Notes: generated by a model from the sequence alone, not told the origin. A stretch of 33,804 nucleotides of DNA from Myxococcales bacterium (GCA_011526095.1 WYBA01000048.1:1-33804), one strand, 5' to 3'; counted from the stretch's first letter, positions 21,771 to 32,901 are shown. A program made the numbers and translations.

Positions 21771-23519
21771 ATGCGGGCGCCGGCCGCGCTCGCCCTGATC
21801 ACGGCGCTGGCGGCGTGCGGCGGCCGCTCACCCGCGCCCGCGCCCGCGCCCGACGACACCGCCGCCCGGGACGCCCGCGCCCTCGGCGCCGCCCTCGACA
21901 CGTTCTACGAGGCCCACCTGGCGTTCCGCCCGACGCTCGCGGTCGAGCTCGGCCACCACCGGTTCGACGGCCAGGTGCCGCCGCGCGACGCCGATGCGAT
22001 CGCCGCCGAGATCACGCGCCTGGCGCGGGCGCAGGCGACGCTCGAGCGGATCTCGCCCGACGGGCTGCCGCGCGAGCTGCGGCTCGAGCGCGAGATCGCC
22101 CTCGCCGAGCTGCGCAAGGAGCGGTTCGACCTGGAGATGCGGCGCCGGCCGTGGCGCGACCCGTTCTACTACCTGCGCGGGTTCTCGCTCGCGCCCTACG
22201 TCATCCGCGCCTACGCCCCGCTGCCCGAGCGCGCGCGCGCGATGCTCGCGGCGTGCCGCGGCGCGGGGGACTACTACGCGCAGGCCGCGGCCAACCTCGA
22301 GCGAGACCTGCCGCGGCCGTGGCTCGCCGTCGGCCAGATGATGGCCCGGGGCGCGATCGCGTTCGTCCGCGGCGACGCGCGCGCCGCGCTGCCGGACCTC
22401 GCGGTCACCGACCCGGCGCTCGCCGCCGACCTCGGCGCGTGCCTCGACGCGATGGCCGGCCAGCTCGAGGGCTTCGTCGCCGCGCTCGACGAGCGGTTCG
22501 CCACCGCGACCGACGCCTACGCGCTCGGCGCCGACGCGTTCCTCGCGATGCTCGCGAACAACGAGGGCATCACGACCGACCTGGCGACGCTCGAGGCCAC
22601 GGCCCGCGCCGACCTCGACCGCAACCTCGCCGCGCTCGCCGAGGCCGCGCGGCAGCTCGACCCCGCGCGCCCGGTCGCCGAGGTCGTCGCCGAGGTGTCG
22701 GCCGACAAGCCCGCGCCCGCCGACGTGATCGCCCTGGCGACGGCGCAGGTCGACGCGCTGCGCGCGTTCGTCGTCGCGCGCGACGTCGTGTCGCTGCCGC
22801 GCCAGGACGTGCTCGAGGTGGCGCCGAGCCCGCCGTTCATGCGCGGCAACTTCGCCGCGCTCGGCGGCGTCGGCCCGTTCGAGACCGCCGCGCTGCCGAG
22901 CTTCTACTACATCGCGCCACCCGACCCGGGCTGGCCCGAGGACGAGCAGCGCGCCTACGTGCCGTCGCGGTGGGACCTGCTGTTCGTCACGGCGCACGAG
23001 GTGTGGCCCGGCCACTTCGTCCAGGGCATGCACCAGCGCGCCAGCGGCGCGCGGATGCGCATGAGCTTCGAGACGTACACGACGTCCGAGGGCTGGGCCC
23101 ACTACGTCGAGGAGATGATGTGGGACGCGGGCCTCGGCGACGGCGATCCGCGCGCGCGGATCGGCATGCTCAAGAACGCGCTGTTGCGCGACGTCCGGTT
23201 CGTCGTGGCGCTCGGGATCCACACCGGCGGCCTGACGGTCGAGGAGGCGACCGCGCTGTTCGCCGAGCACGCGTTCGCCGACCCGGCCAACGCGCGCCAG
23301 CAGGCGCTGCGCGGCACGATCGACCCGATGTACCTGAGCTACACGCTCGGCAAGCTGATCATCCGCAAGCTGCGCGACGACTGGCAGGCGCAGCGGCGGG
23401 CGCGCGGCGAGGACGCGTCGCTGCGCGCGTTCCACGACGCGTTCCTGTTCCACGGCGAGGCGCCGCTGCCGGTGATCCGCCGGATGATGCTCGGCGACGA
23501 CGCCGGGCCGCTACTGTAG
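21771..23519 (+). CDS. DUF885 metallopeptidase-like lipoprotein
   Basis: 582 residues from ATG 21771. The start MRAPAALALITALAAC is a lipoprotein signal with lipobox Cys16, followed by a Pro/Ala tether. DUF885 features follow: DTFYEAHLAFRPTLAVELGHH (opening helix, about 43-63), DYYAQAAANLE, and late in the chain TAHEVWPGHFVQGM with a HExxxxH-type arrangement (His409, Glu410, His415), SEGWAHYVEEMMWD (about 440-453) and GGLTVEEATALF. The His/Glu pattern resembles zinc peptidases and the family is often annotated as peptidase-like; activity is not established for this protein. Cellular place: envelope, lipid-anchored. The last nine bases overlap the 3' end of lipB on the other strand. Confidence 0.88.
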   Translation: MRAPAALALITALAACGGRSPAPAPAPDDTAARDARALGAALDTFYEAHLAFRPTLAVELGHHRFDGQVPPRDADAIAAEITRLARAQATLERISPDGLPRELRLEREIALAELRKERFDLEMRRRPWRDPFYYLRGFSLAPYVIRAYAPLPERARAMLAACRGAGDYYAQAAANLERDLPRPWLAVGQMMARGAIAFVRGDARAALPDLAVTDPALAADLGACLDAMAGQLEGFVAALDERFATATDAYALGADAFLAMLANNEGITTDLATLEATARADLDRNLAALAEAARQLDPARPVAEVVAEVSADKPAPADVIALATAQVDALRAFVVARDVVSLPRQDVLEVAPSPPFMRGNFAALGGVGPFETAALPSFYYIAPPDPGWPEDEQRAYVPSRWDLLFVTAHEVWPGHFVQGMHQRASGARMRMSFETYTTSEGWAHYVEEMMWDAGLGDGDPRARIGMLKNALLRDVRFVVALGIHTGGLTVEEATALFAEHAFADPANARQQALRGTIDPMYLSYTLGKLIIRKLRDDWQAQRRARGEDASLRAFHDAFLFHGEAPLPVIRRMMLGDDAGPLL

Positions 23520-24155
23520 ATCCCGCCCGAGGGCGGCGGCGAGGTCGGTCGCGAGCGCGGCCTTGACCTCGGCCATCGCGACGTCGCGGCCGAGCAGCGC
23601 GGCCATGCTGGTCATCACGCTCGCCTCGAACCCGCACGGGTTGATCCGCGTGAAGTAGCTCAGGTCGGTCGTGACGTTGAGCGCCAGGCCGTGGAACGTC
23701 ACCCACCGCCGGCACGCGATGCCGATCGACGCGATCTTGCGGCGCGCGCCGCCCGCGTCGTCGAGCCACACGCCGGTCTTGCCCGGCTCACGGCCGGCGG
23801 CCAGCGCCCACCGCGCCAGCGTCGCGATCATCGCGTCCTCGAGGTGACGCAGGAACAGGTGCAGATCGCGCTCGCCCTCGCGCAGCGCCACGATCGGGTA
23901 CGCCACGAGCTGCCCCGGGCCATGGTACGTGACGTCGCCGCCGCGCTCGATCTCGACGACCGGCACGTCGCCGGGGACGAGGACGTTGCCCTGCGCCGCG
24001 CGGCTGCGCCCGAGCGTGATCACGTGCGGGTGCTCGACCAGCAGCACGACGTCCTCGCCCTGCCCCGCCTTGCGCCGCTCGACCTCCTCGAGCTGGCGCG
24101 CCCACGCCGCCGGGTAGTCCAGGACGCCGAGGTCGACGAGCTGCAGCGCGGGCAT
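23511..24155 (-). CDS. lipB: Lipoyl(octanoyl) transferase
   Basis: Transfers octanoyl from acyl carrier protein to a lipoyl domain, the first step of lipoate assembly on 2-oxoacid dehydrogenase E2 proteins. 214 residues from ATG 24155. Signatures are EHPHVITLGR (41-50), the RGGDVTYHGPGQLVAYPI block (71-88), KIASIGIACRRWVTFHG with catalytic Lys140, and INPCGF with catalytic Cys174. Upstream in-frame codons fall in the hflX-lipB gap and are not protein-like. It lies downstream of the dehydrogenase genes on the same strand, which makes functional sense, though it may have its own promoter. Its 3' end overlaps the DUF885 gene by nine bases (convergent). Confidence 0.97.
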   Translation of the reverse strand: MPALQLVDLGVLDYPAAWARQLEEVERRKAGQGEDVVLLVEHPHVITLGRSRAAQGNVLVPGDVPVVEIERGGDVTYHGPGQLVAYPIVALREGERDLHLFLRHLEDAMIATLARWALAAGREPGKTGVWLDDAGGARRKIASIGIACRRWVTFHGLALNVTTDLSYFTRINPCGFEASVMTSMAALLGRDVAMAEVKAALATDLAAALGRDLQ

Positions 24156-24161
24156 GGCGGG

Positions 24162-24170
24162 TCTATAGCA
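24162..24170 (-). promoter_or_regulatory. lipB: Candidate extended -10 promoter for lipB
   Basis: On the minus strand TG-C-TATAGA occupies 24170-24162 in the 31-base gap between the HflX-like gene and lipB. It is an extended -10 element with a weak -35. Its expected start point falls on the A of the lipB ATG, so the transcript would be leaderless. Confidence 0.45.
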
Positions 24171-24186
24171 CCCTCGCCGCGCAGGA

Positions 24187-25464
24187 TCAGCGCAGCCGCG
24201 CCCGCAGCGCCGCCACCGCCTCGGGCGTGCCACGCACGACCGCCTCGATCGCCTCGCCATACTCGGCGTGGACGACGGTCAACCGGTCACGGGCGGCGGC
24301 GAGCGCGTCCTGGCGCGCGTACGGAATGGTGACCGACGCCTCGACCAGGAACCGGGCGAAGAACGCGTCGATCCGGGCGCGGAGCGCGGCGCCGTCGCCT
24401 GGGACCAGCGCGCTGTGGAGCACCGCGTCCGGGTGCGCCGCGGTGAGGCCCGCGCGCGCCTCTGGGGAGAGCCGGTCGGCCTTGTTGAGCACGCGGAGCA
24501 CCGGCGCGCGCGCCCCGATGTCACCCAGCACGGTCTCGGTCACCTCGGCCTGGACGGTCGACGCCGGGTCCGCGGCGTCGATGACGTGGAGCAGCAACGA
24601 TGCGTCCCGCGCCTCGCCCAGGGTCGAGCGGAACGACGCGATCAGCGCGTGCGGCAGGCGGTGGAGGAACCCGACCGTGTCGACGACGAGCACGGGCGGC
24701 GTCGCCGGCGGCGCGACCGGGCGCACGGTGGTGCCGAGCGTCGCGAACAGGCGGTCGGCGACGAGCACGTCGTGGCCGGTGAGCTGTCGCATGATCGCCG
24801 ACTTGCCGGCGTTGGTGTAGCCGACGAGCGCGACCCGGAACTGCCCGGGGCGCGCGTCGCGCCGCGCCGCCTCGACCTCCGCGGCGGTCGCGAGCTCGCG
24901 GCGCAGCGCCGCGGCGCGTGCGCGCAGCCGTTGCTTGGCGAGCTCGACGTTGGAGTGGCCGCGCGACGCGCGCCCGCCGCCGCCCTCGCGGTCTCCCAGC
25001 GCGTGATCGTCGCGCACGCGCGGCAGCTCGTGCTGGACCCGCGCGAGCTCGACCTCGAGCCGCGCCACGCGCGTGCTCGCGCGCGCCTCGAACACGCGCA
25101 GGATCACCGCCGTGCGGTCGAGCACCTCGACCCCGAGCGCGCCCTCGAGCTGACGGTGCTGGCCCGGCGTCAGCTCGTCGTCGGCCACCACGACGAGGTC
25201 CGCGCGCGCCGGCGGCGGGGTGTGGGGGCCGCGCGGCACCTCGCCCGGGCCGCCGGTGCGGGCGGCGACCTCGCGGAGCTTACCGTCGCCGAGGTAGCTC
25301 GGCGACGCGCGCGGGCCGCGCCGCTGGACGACCTCGGCGACGACGGGGAGGCCGAGCCCGGCCAGCAGGTGGGCGAGCTCGTCGAGGGAACGACGCACGG
25401 CGGCGTCGGGAAGATCGAGAGACGGCGCGGCGATGACGATCGCGTGCGCGCGAAGCGTGGACAT
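24187..25464 (-). CDS. HflX-like GTPase, divergent paralogue
   Basis: 425 residues from ATG 25464, preceded by AGGTGG at good spacing; an in-frame GTG at 25489-25491 is less likely. HflX proteins bind the large ribosomal subunit and split stalled ribosomes. The N-terminal HflX domain is present ([39 protein letters not shown] in pieces, ARLEVELARVQHELPRV). The GTPase domain has GYTNAGKS (G1, 215-222), LFATLGTT (switch I), DTVGF (G3, 262-266) and NKAD (G4, 327-330). Where canonical HflX has the glycine-rich GxRGPGE loop, this one has GGGGRASRGHSNVELAKQR (about 161-179). A canonical HflX may exist elsewhere in the genome, which is why no gene symbol is given. Confidence 0.88.
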   Translation of the reverse strand: MSTLRAHAIVIAAPSLDLPDAAVRRSLDELAHLLAGLGLPVVAEVVQRRGPRASPSYLGDGKLREVAARTGGPGEVPRGPHTPPPARADLVVVADDELTPGQHRQLEGALGVEVLDRTAVILRVFEARASTRVARLEVELARVQHELPRVRDDHALGDREGGGGRASRGHSNVELAKQRLRARAAALRRELATAAEVEAARRDARPGQFRVALVGYTNAGKSAIMRQLTGHDVLVADRLFATLGTTVRPVAPPATPPVLVVDTVGFLHRLPHALIASFRSTLGEARDASLLLHVIDAADPASTVQAEVTETVLGDIGARAPVLRVLNKADRLSPEARAGLTAAHPDAVLHSALVPGDGAALRARIDAFFARFLVEASVTIPYARQDALAAARDRLTVVHAEYGEAIEAVVRGTPEAVAALRARLR

Positions 25465-25514
25465 GTCCACCTCACGGACTGCAGAGGTCACGCGGCAGCG
25501 CGCACGACCACGCT

Positions 25515-25621
25515 CGCCCCAGGATCGGGGCGGCGTCGCACGGGGCGCTGCCGGGCTCAGCGGAGGCGGATGCTGTGCACGAGCCCAGGATGGCGCCGGC
25601 CGGCGCTCCCGGCAACCGGGA
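25515..25621. terminator. Hairpin cluster after the lipoprotein gene
   Basis: In transcription order (minus strand): TCCCGG/CCGGGA with a three-base loop (25607-25621) six bases after the lipoprotein stop, then a 14-base perfect palindrome (25593-25606), then CGCCCC/GGGGCG around six bases (25515-25532). These fill much of the 162-base gap before the HflX-like gene and may stop or reduce transcription from the dehydrogenase genes. Confidence 0.5.
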
Positions 25622-25626
25622 TCTGC

Positions 25627-26631
25627 TCACCCGGAGATCGACGCGTCGGTCGGCCGCAGCTTGGCGTCGAGGCGGACGACCACGGCGTGGCCGGCGAACA
25701 TGTCGCTGTCGTAGAAGAACACCTCGGCGGAGCCGTCCTCGAACACGGTCACGCCCTCGATGAACAGCTTCGCCGCGAACCCGGCGGCGTCGAGCGCGGG
25801 GTCGCCGGCCTCGCGCCAGGTGTCGTTGTACAGCGCGAGCAGCTTGTTCGCGGCGTGGGCGCGGGCCTGCTCGATCGCCGTGCGCTGCAGCTTCGCGGTG
25901 AGCCGCCGCGCGCGGGTGAAGAACACCGCGTCGGGCTCGGCCGGGCCCTCGAAGCTGAGCTTCGACGGGCCGTGGGCGTCGAGCTCGACCTTCGTGCTCC
26001 ACCACCTCAGGTTGCCGTCCCACGCGAACGTGGCGAGCCCCGGGACGACGCGGGTCGGCCGCGGCACCCGCGCCGGCGCCGCCGCGAGCCGCGCCGCGAG
26101 TGCGGCGTCCGGTTCCCGGACGAGCGTCTCGACCGTGCTGCGCCAGGTGATGACCAGGCGATCGCCGTCGAGCCGGTAGGTGCCGCGGTCCCCCCACGCG
26201 AGGAACCGTCCGCCCTTGGCCGGGACGCGGAAGATCTGGACCTCGATCCCCGGCGGATCGGTCGACGGGTCGAGCACGACCGCGCTGTCCTCGCCCGGGT
26301 CGTCGTCGTAGACGACGTCGGTGGGCGTGACCATCCGCGCCGTGGCGCCCGCGAACACGCGGTGCGTCCACCCGGCCCCGACGGCCTTGCCGTCGCCGGC
26401 GTCGACCAGCGACTCCACCCGCCACACCCCGTCGAGCGGCCCCGCGGCCACCGGCGGCCGCGCGTCCGCCGCCACCGCCGCGTCGCGAGCGGCCGCGGGC
26501 TGCGCCGCCGCGTCGCGCCCGGCCGGCGCGGACGCCGACGGCTCACCTCCGCCCTGGCCCTTGCACCCGGCGAGCGCGAGCGCGAGCGCGAGCGGCCAGC
26601 GAGCGCAGCGATGGCCCACGCGCGCCCGCAC
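25627..26631 (-). CDS. Lipoprotein of unknown function
   Basis: 334 residues from GTG 26631, two bases after the E3 stop; GTG 26619 is an alternative. The start has a basic stretch, then PLALALALAGC with a lipobox Cys, encoded by a short run of six-base repeats. A Ala/Pro/Asp-rich tether runs to about residue 55. The mature domain begins GPLDGVWRVESLVDAGDG and includes GDRGTYRLDGDRLVITWRS (a pattern seen in lipocalin-like or immunoglobulin-like 'how much substance' domains of envelope proteins), FAWDGNLRWWSTKVEL and, at the end, DGSAEVFFYDSDMFAGHAVVV in pieces. No family recognised. It probably shares the message with the E3 gene, which may be only a matter of position. Confidence 0.72.
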   Translation of the reverse strand: MRARVGHRCARWPLALALALAGCKGQGGGEPSASAPAGRDAAAQPAAARDAAVAADARPPVAAGPLDGVWRVESLVDAGDGKAVGAGWTHRVFAGATARMVTPTDVVYDDDPGEDSAVVLDPSTDPPGIEVQIFRVPAKGGRFLAWGDRGTYRLDGDRLVITWRSTVETLVREPDAALAARLAAAPARVPRPTRVVPGLATFAWDGNLRWWSTKVELDAHGPSKLSFEGPAEPDAVFFTRARRLTAKLQRTAIEQARAHAANKLLALYNDTWREAGDPALDAAGFAAKLFIEGVTVFEDGSAEVFFYDSDMFAGHAVVVRLDAKLRPTDASISG

Positions 26632-26633
26632 CG

Positions 26634-28049
<1,416 letters not shown>

Positions 28050-28090
28050 CGGTGCTCTCCTTCGGACTTCGCGCGGCCGACGAGGCCGCG

Positions 28091-29290
28091 TCAGTGATCG
28101 TGTGGGTCGCCGTCCGCGGCGCGGAGCGCGGCGAGCTGCTCGCGCTGCCGCCACGTCGGCTGTTCGTACACGTCCTCGATCAGCGTGTCGACCGCCGGCG
28201 GGCCGGCCGCCTCGACCGTCGCGATCACGTCGCGCACGCGCGCCTCGAGCGCCGCGGCGAGCGCGTCGTGCTCACCCGGCTCGAGCCAGCCGCGCGCCTC
28301 CATGAATACGCGCAGCCGGTGCAGCGGGTCGCGCTGGCGGCGCCACACCTCGGTCACCGCCTCGTCGCGGTAGCGCGTCGGGTCGTCCGACGAGCTGTGC
28401 GCGCTGACGCGGTACGTGAGCAGCTCGATGAACGTCGCGCCTCCGCCGCGCCGCGCCTTGTCGGCGGCGTAGCGGCACACCTCGTACACGGCGAGCACGT
28501 CGTTGCCGTCGGCGCGCAGCGACTCGAGGCCGTAGCCGAGGCCCTTGAGGGCGATCGTCTCCGCCGCGGTTTGGTGGACGCCGGGCGTCGAGATCGCCCA
28601 CTGGTTGTTCTGGCAGATCAGCACGACCGGCGCGTGGAACACGCCCGCGAAGTTCATCGCGACGTGGAAGTCGCCCTCGCTGGTAGCGCCGTCGCCCATG
28701 TAGCCGAACGCGCAGCGATCGCGATCGCCGAGCGCCTTCATCGCCATCGCGACGCCGACCGCGTGCGGGATCTGCGTCGCGATGCACGACGACATCACGA
28801 CGTAGTGGTTCGCGCGGTCGATCGGGTGGCACGGCATCTGCCGGCCCTTGGTCGGGTCGAGCGCGTTGCCGAAGATCTGCGCGATGTACGACTCGAGCGT
28901 CATCCCGCGGAACAGGCCGACGCCGGCCTCGCGCAGCGCCGGGACGATCCAGTCGTCGGGGCGGCTCGCCGCGGCCGAGCCGACGACCGCCGCCTCCTGG
29001 CCGAGCGCCTCGCCGTAGAACCCGATCCGGCCCTGGCGCTGCAGCGCCATCATCCGCGCGTCGGTGACGCGGATCGTCAGCATGCCCTCGTGCAGCCGCC
29101 GGGTCAGCGCGCGGTCGAACCCGGCGACGCCGGCGTCGTCCGCGGTGCCGTCCTCGCGCAGGATCTGGAACAGGCTGCGCGCCTTGGCGTCCTCGTCGAG
29201 GTCGAAGTAGACGAACGAGCCCCGCCGCGGCGCGTGGAGCACCGGATCGGGCGTGGATCCGGTCGCGGTCTCGACGGAGGGCTCGGCCAC
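28091..29290 (-). CDS. 2-oxoacid dehydrogenase E1 alpha, second copy
   Basis: Thiamine-diphosphate enzyme subunit; 399 residues from GTG 29290, ten bases after the E2 stop. The cofactor motif runs from GDG (199-201, in YMGDGATSEGDF) to NN (228-229, CQNNQWAIST). KGRQMPCHP, SSCIATQIPHAVG and AHSSSDDPTRYRDE are family landmarks. Compared with the first E1 alpha of this cluster it has an extra N-terminus of about 20 residues, GDG in place of GEG, PALREAG where the other has PSYREQG (the Tyr is a phosphate contact in studied homologues), and SSCIATQ in place of SSPVGTQ. It may pair with the single E1 beta as an alternative alpha chain, or with a beta chain encoded elsewhere. The C-terminus is EDVYEQPTWRQREQ, typical. 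Confidence 0.93.
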   Translation of the reverse strand: MAEPSVETATGSTPDPVLHAPRRGSFVYFDLDEDAKARSLFQILREDGTADDAGVAGFDRALTRRLHEGMLTIRVTDARMMALQRQGRIGFYGEALGQEAAVVGSAAASRPDDWIVPALREAGVGLFRGMTLESYIAQIFGNALDPTKGRQMPCHPIDRANHYVVMSSCIATQIPHAVGVAMAMKALGDRDRCAFGYMGDGATSEGDFHVAMNFAGVFHAPVVLICQNNQWAISTPGVHQTAAETIALKGLGYGLESLRADGNDVLAVYEVCRYAADKARRGGGATFIELLTYRVSAHSSSDDPTRYRDEAVTEVWRRQRDPLHRLRVFMEARGWLEPGEHDALAAALEARVRDVIATVEAAGPPAVDTLIEDVYEQPTWRQREQLAALRAADGDPHDH

Positions 29291-29300
29291 GGGGCGATCC

Positions 29301-30626
<1,326 letters not shown>

Positions 30627-30627
30627 G

Positions 30628-31602
30628 TCACCACTCCAGCGTCTTGCGGATCGTGCCGAGCGTGCGGTCCGCGTTCGGCATGTACTCGTGCTCGAGCGTG
30701 TACGGGAACGGCGTGTCGAACCCGGTGACGCGCAGGATCGGCGCCTCCAGGTACTCCATCGCGCGCTCCTGGATCGACGCGATCAGCTCGGCGCCGAAGC
30801 CGCACGTGCGCGGCGCCTCGTGCAGCACGACGCAGCGGCCGGTCTTCTTGACCGACGCGATGATCGTGTCGATGTCGAACGGCAGCAGCGTGCGCAGGTC
30901 GATGACCTCGACCGAGATGCCCGCGGCCTCGGCCTTCTTCGCCGTCTCCTCGGCGATCGACACCATGCCGCTGTACGCCAGCAGCGTGCAGTGCGTGCCC
31001 TCGCGGACGATCGCCGCCTTGCCGAGCTCGAGCGTGTAGTCGTCCTCGGGGACCTCGCCGCGCGACGCGCGGTAGATCCGCTTGGGCTCCATGAACAGCA
31101 CCGGGTCCGACTGGCGCAGGCACGCCAGCAGCAGGCCCTTGGCGTCGTACGGGTTCGACGGCGCGACGACCTTGAGGCCCGGCGTGTGGATGAACAGCGC
31201 CTCGGGCGACTGCGAGTGGTAGTGGCCGCCACGGATGCCGCCGCCGACGGGCGTGCGGATCACGACCGGGCACGGGTACTGGCCGCCCGAGCGGTACCGG
31301 AACTTCGCCAGCTCGTTCACGATCTGGTCGAACGCCGGGAAGATGAAGTCGCCGAACTGGATCTCCGGCACCGGGCGCAGGCCGTAGAGCGCCATGCCGA
31401 TCGCGGTGCCGATGATGCCGGCCTCGGCGAGCGGCGTGTCGATCACGCGGTCCGCGCCGAACTCGTCGTACAGGCCGCTGGTGGCGCGGAACACGCCGCC
31501 GAACTTGCCGACGTCCTCCCCGAGCACGACGACCCGCGGGTCACGCCGCATCTCGGTGCGCAGCGCGTCGCGAACGGCTTCGATGATGTTCATCGTGGGC
31601 AT
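30628..31602 (-). CDS. 2-oxoacid dehydrogenase E1 beta
   Basis: 324 residues from ATG 31602 (MPTMNIIEAV); the internal ATG 31593 is an alternative. LGEDVGKFGGVFRATSGL (28-44), PLAEAGIIGTAIGMA with the catalytic-type Glu60, EIQFGDFIFPAFDQIVNE (quoted in part: FGDFIFPAFDQ) and YHSQSPEA (His129) match the branched-chain E1 beta family. It is the only E1 beta in the window, shared in principle by two E1 alpha genes. The frame stays open upstream through the hairpin spacer (encoding repeats GEVPPPTPPS), but that part lacks a ribosome site and is not conserved-looking, so the start at 31602 is kept, with AGGA about nine bases upstream. Confidence 0.95.
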   Translation of the reverse strand: MPTMNIIEAVRDALRTEMRRDPRVVVLGEDVGKFGGVFRATSGLYDEFGADRVIDTPLAEAGIIGTAIGMALYGLRPVPEIQFGDFIFPAFDQIVNELAKFRYRSGGQYPCPVVIRTPVGGGIRGGHYHSQSPEALFIHTPGLKVVAPSNPYDAKGLLLACLRQSDPVLFMEPKRIYRASRGEVPEDDYTLELGKAAIVREGTHCTLLAYSGMVSIAEETAKKAEAAGISVEVIDLRTLLPFDIDTIIASVKKTGRCVVLHEAPRTCGFGAELIASIQERAMEYLEAPILRVTGFDTPFPYTLEHEYMPNADRTLGTIRKTLEW

Positions 31603-31653
31603 GTAGAGGTTCCTGAGCGTTCGGGTTCCGGATCCGGGGGCTCTCCAGGTCTC

Positions 31654-31675
31654 GCCCCGCGCGCCAGCGCGGGGC
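31654..31675. terminator. Hairpin in the E1 alpha/E1 beta spacer
   Basis: Arms GCCCCGCGC (31654-31662) and GCGCGGGGC (31667-31675) pair perfectly around GCCA. A ten-base palindrome CCGGATCCGG (31628-31637) lies nearby. Both are within the 184-base spacer 31603-31786. Confidence 0.8.
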
Positions 31676-31703
31676 TCAGCCTCAGACACGACGACCAGGG
31701 AGG

Positions 31704-31781
31704 CGCTGGGGGGTGTGGGGGGAGGGACCTCCCCCTCTACGAGATCGCTGGGGGGTGTGGGGGGAGGAACCTCCCCCCACA
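31704..31781. repeat. Two G-rich 42-bp repeats, each a strong hairpin
   Basis: The unit CGCTGGGGGGTGTGGGGG starts at 31704 and again at 31746. The first forms an 8-bp stem (31718-31725 with 31728-31735). The second forms a 12-bp perfect stem (TGTGGGGGGAGG at 31756-31767 with 31770-31781) with two bases between. On the message strand it begins six bases after the E1-alpha stop codon. It may end or slow transcription, protect the upstream message end, or be a dispersed extragenic repeat. Confidence 0.88.
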
Positions 31782-31786
31782 TCAGA

Positions 31787-32896
31787 TCAGTGCGCGTGGG
31801 GGGACTTGGTGCGGGCCTGCTGGAGCAGCCAGTCGCGCTGCTCGGCGAGGTGCCACGGCATGTGCTCGTAGACCTCCTCGAACATCGACTCGATCGGCGG
31901 CGCGCCGAGCTTGTCGGACTTGCCGAGGAACTCGGTGATCGACTGGTTGTGGCGCTCGACGATCGAGCCCTCGAGCTGCTCGCTCCACAGGCCGATGTGC
32001 TTGAGGTACGTGCGGAACCGGTTGAGCGGGTCCCGCTTCTCCCACGGCTCGGGCGCGTGCGGGTCGCGGTAGACCGACGGGTCATCCGACGAGCTGTGGC
32101 CCTGGACGCGGTACGTCAGCGCCTCGATCATCGTCGGGCCGTCGCCGGCGCGCGCGCGATCGACCGCCTCGGTCGCGACCTGGATCATCGCCAGGATGTC
32201 GTTGCCGTCGACGCGGATGCCCGGCATGCCGTAGCCGACCGCCTTGGCCGCGTAGGTCTTGGCCGCGGTCTGGCGCTCCGTCGGCACCGAGATCGCCCAG
32301 CCGTTGTTGCGGCAGACGAGCACGACCGGCGCCTTGTACACGCCGGCGAAGTTCATCGCGACGTGGAACTCGCCCGTCGACGAGGTGCCCTCGCCGAAGA
32401 ACGTCATCGCGACATCGTCCTTGCCCATGATCTTGGCGGCGTGCGCGGCGCCGACCGCCTGCGGGATCTGGGTGCCGACCGGCGAGCTGATCGACACGAG
32501 GTTGAGCTCGCGCGCGGTGTGGTGGACCGGCATCTGCCGCCCCTTCACCGGATCCTTCTCGTTGCCGAACATCTGGTTGATGAAGTTCTCGACGCTGTAG
32601 CCGCGCCAGAACCACGCGCCCTGCTCGCGGTAGCTGGGGAACACCCAGTCGGTGAGCCGCAGCGGGACGACGGCGAAGTGCGTCGCCTCCTCGCCGATCG
32701 ACTTCATGTAGAAGCCGAGGCGCCCCTGGCGCTGCAGGCGCATCATGCGGTCGTCCATCGTCCGGACGAGCAGCAGCGTGTCGAACATCCGACCGAGCGT
32801 CTCTTCCGAGAGCTCGGGGACCTTCACTCCGGGCAACACCCGGCCTTCGTCGTCGAGCACGCGGCGCAGGTCGTCTTGCATCTGCACGGCAACCAT
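31787..32896 (-). CDS. 2-oxoacid dehydrogenase E1 alpha, first copy (branched-chain type)
   Basis: 369 residues from ATG 32896, chosen because AGGAGG lies five bases upstream; 15 further in-frame codons are untranslated leader. The family landmarks are SYREQGAWFWRG, KGRQMPVHH, SSPVGTQIPQAVGAA, the cofactor motif from GEG (168-170, in FFGEGTSSTGEF) to NN (197-198), and GHSSSDDPSVYRD. A GEG in place of GDG also occurs in mammalian branched-chain E1 alpha, where the Glu binds the metal, so it is not a defect. These features favour a branched-chain 2-oxoacid dehydrogenase. It is the first gene of the cluster and has the best promoter in the window. A 184-base hairpin-rich spacer separates it from E1 beta, which is unusual. 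Confidence 0.95.
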   Translation of the reverse strand: MVAVQMQDDLRRVLDDEGRVLPGVKVPELSEETLGRMFDTLLLVRTMDDRMMRLQRQGRLGFYMKSIGEEATHFAVVPLRLTDWVFPSYREQGAWFWRGYSVENFINQMFGNEKDPVKGRQMPVHHTARELNLVSISSPVGTQIPQAVGAAHAAKIMGKDDVAMTFFGEGTSSTGEFHVAMNFAGVYKAPVVLVCRNNGWAISVPTERQTAAKTYAAKAVGYGMPGIRVDGNDILAMIQVATEAVDRARAGDGPTMIEALTYRVQGHSSSDDPSVYRDPHAPEPWEKRDPLNRFRTYLKHIGLWSEQLEGSIVERHNQSITEFLGKSDKLGAPPIESMFEEVYEHMPWHLAEQRDWLLQQARTKSPHAH

Positions 32897-32901
32897 GGAG
32901 A

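Noticed and set aside
31603..31786. The Pro-rich frame through the spacer as an N-terminal extension of E1 beta.
   Set aside because: It encodes only repeated GEVPPPTPPS text from the hairpin units, starts inside the upstream gene and lacks a ribosome site; E1 beta homologues begin at the MNIIEAV region.
31787..32896. GEG in place of GDG in the thiamine-diphosphate motif of the first E1 alpha, suggesting a dead enzyme.
   Set aside because: Mammalian branched-chain E1 alpha also has Glu at this place and binds the metal with it, so activity is expected to be kept.
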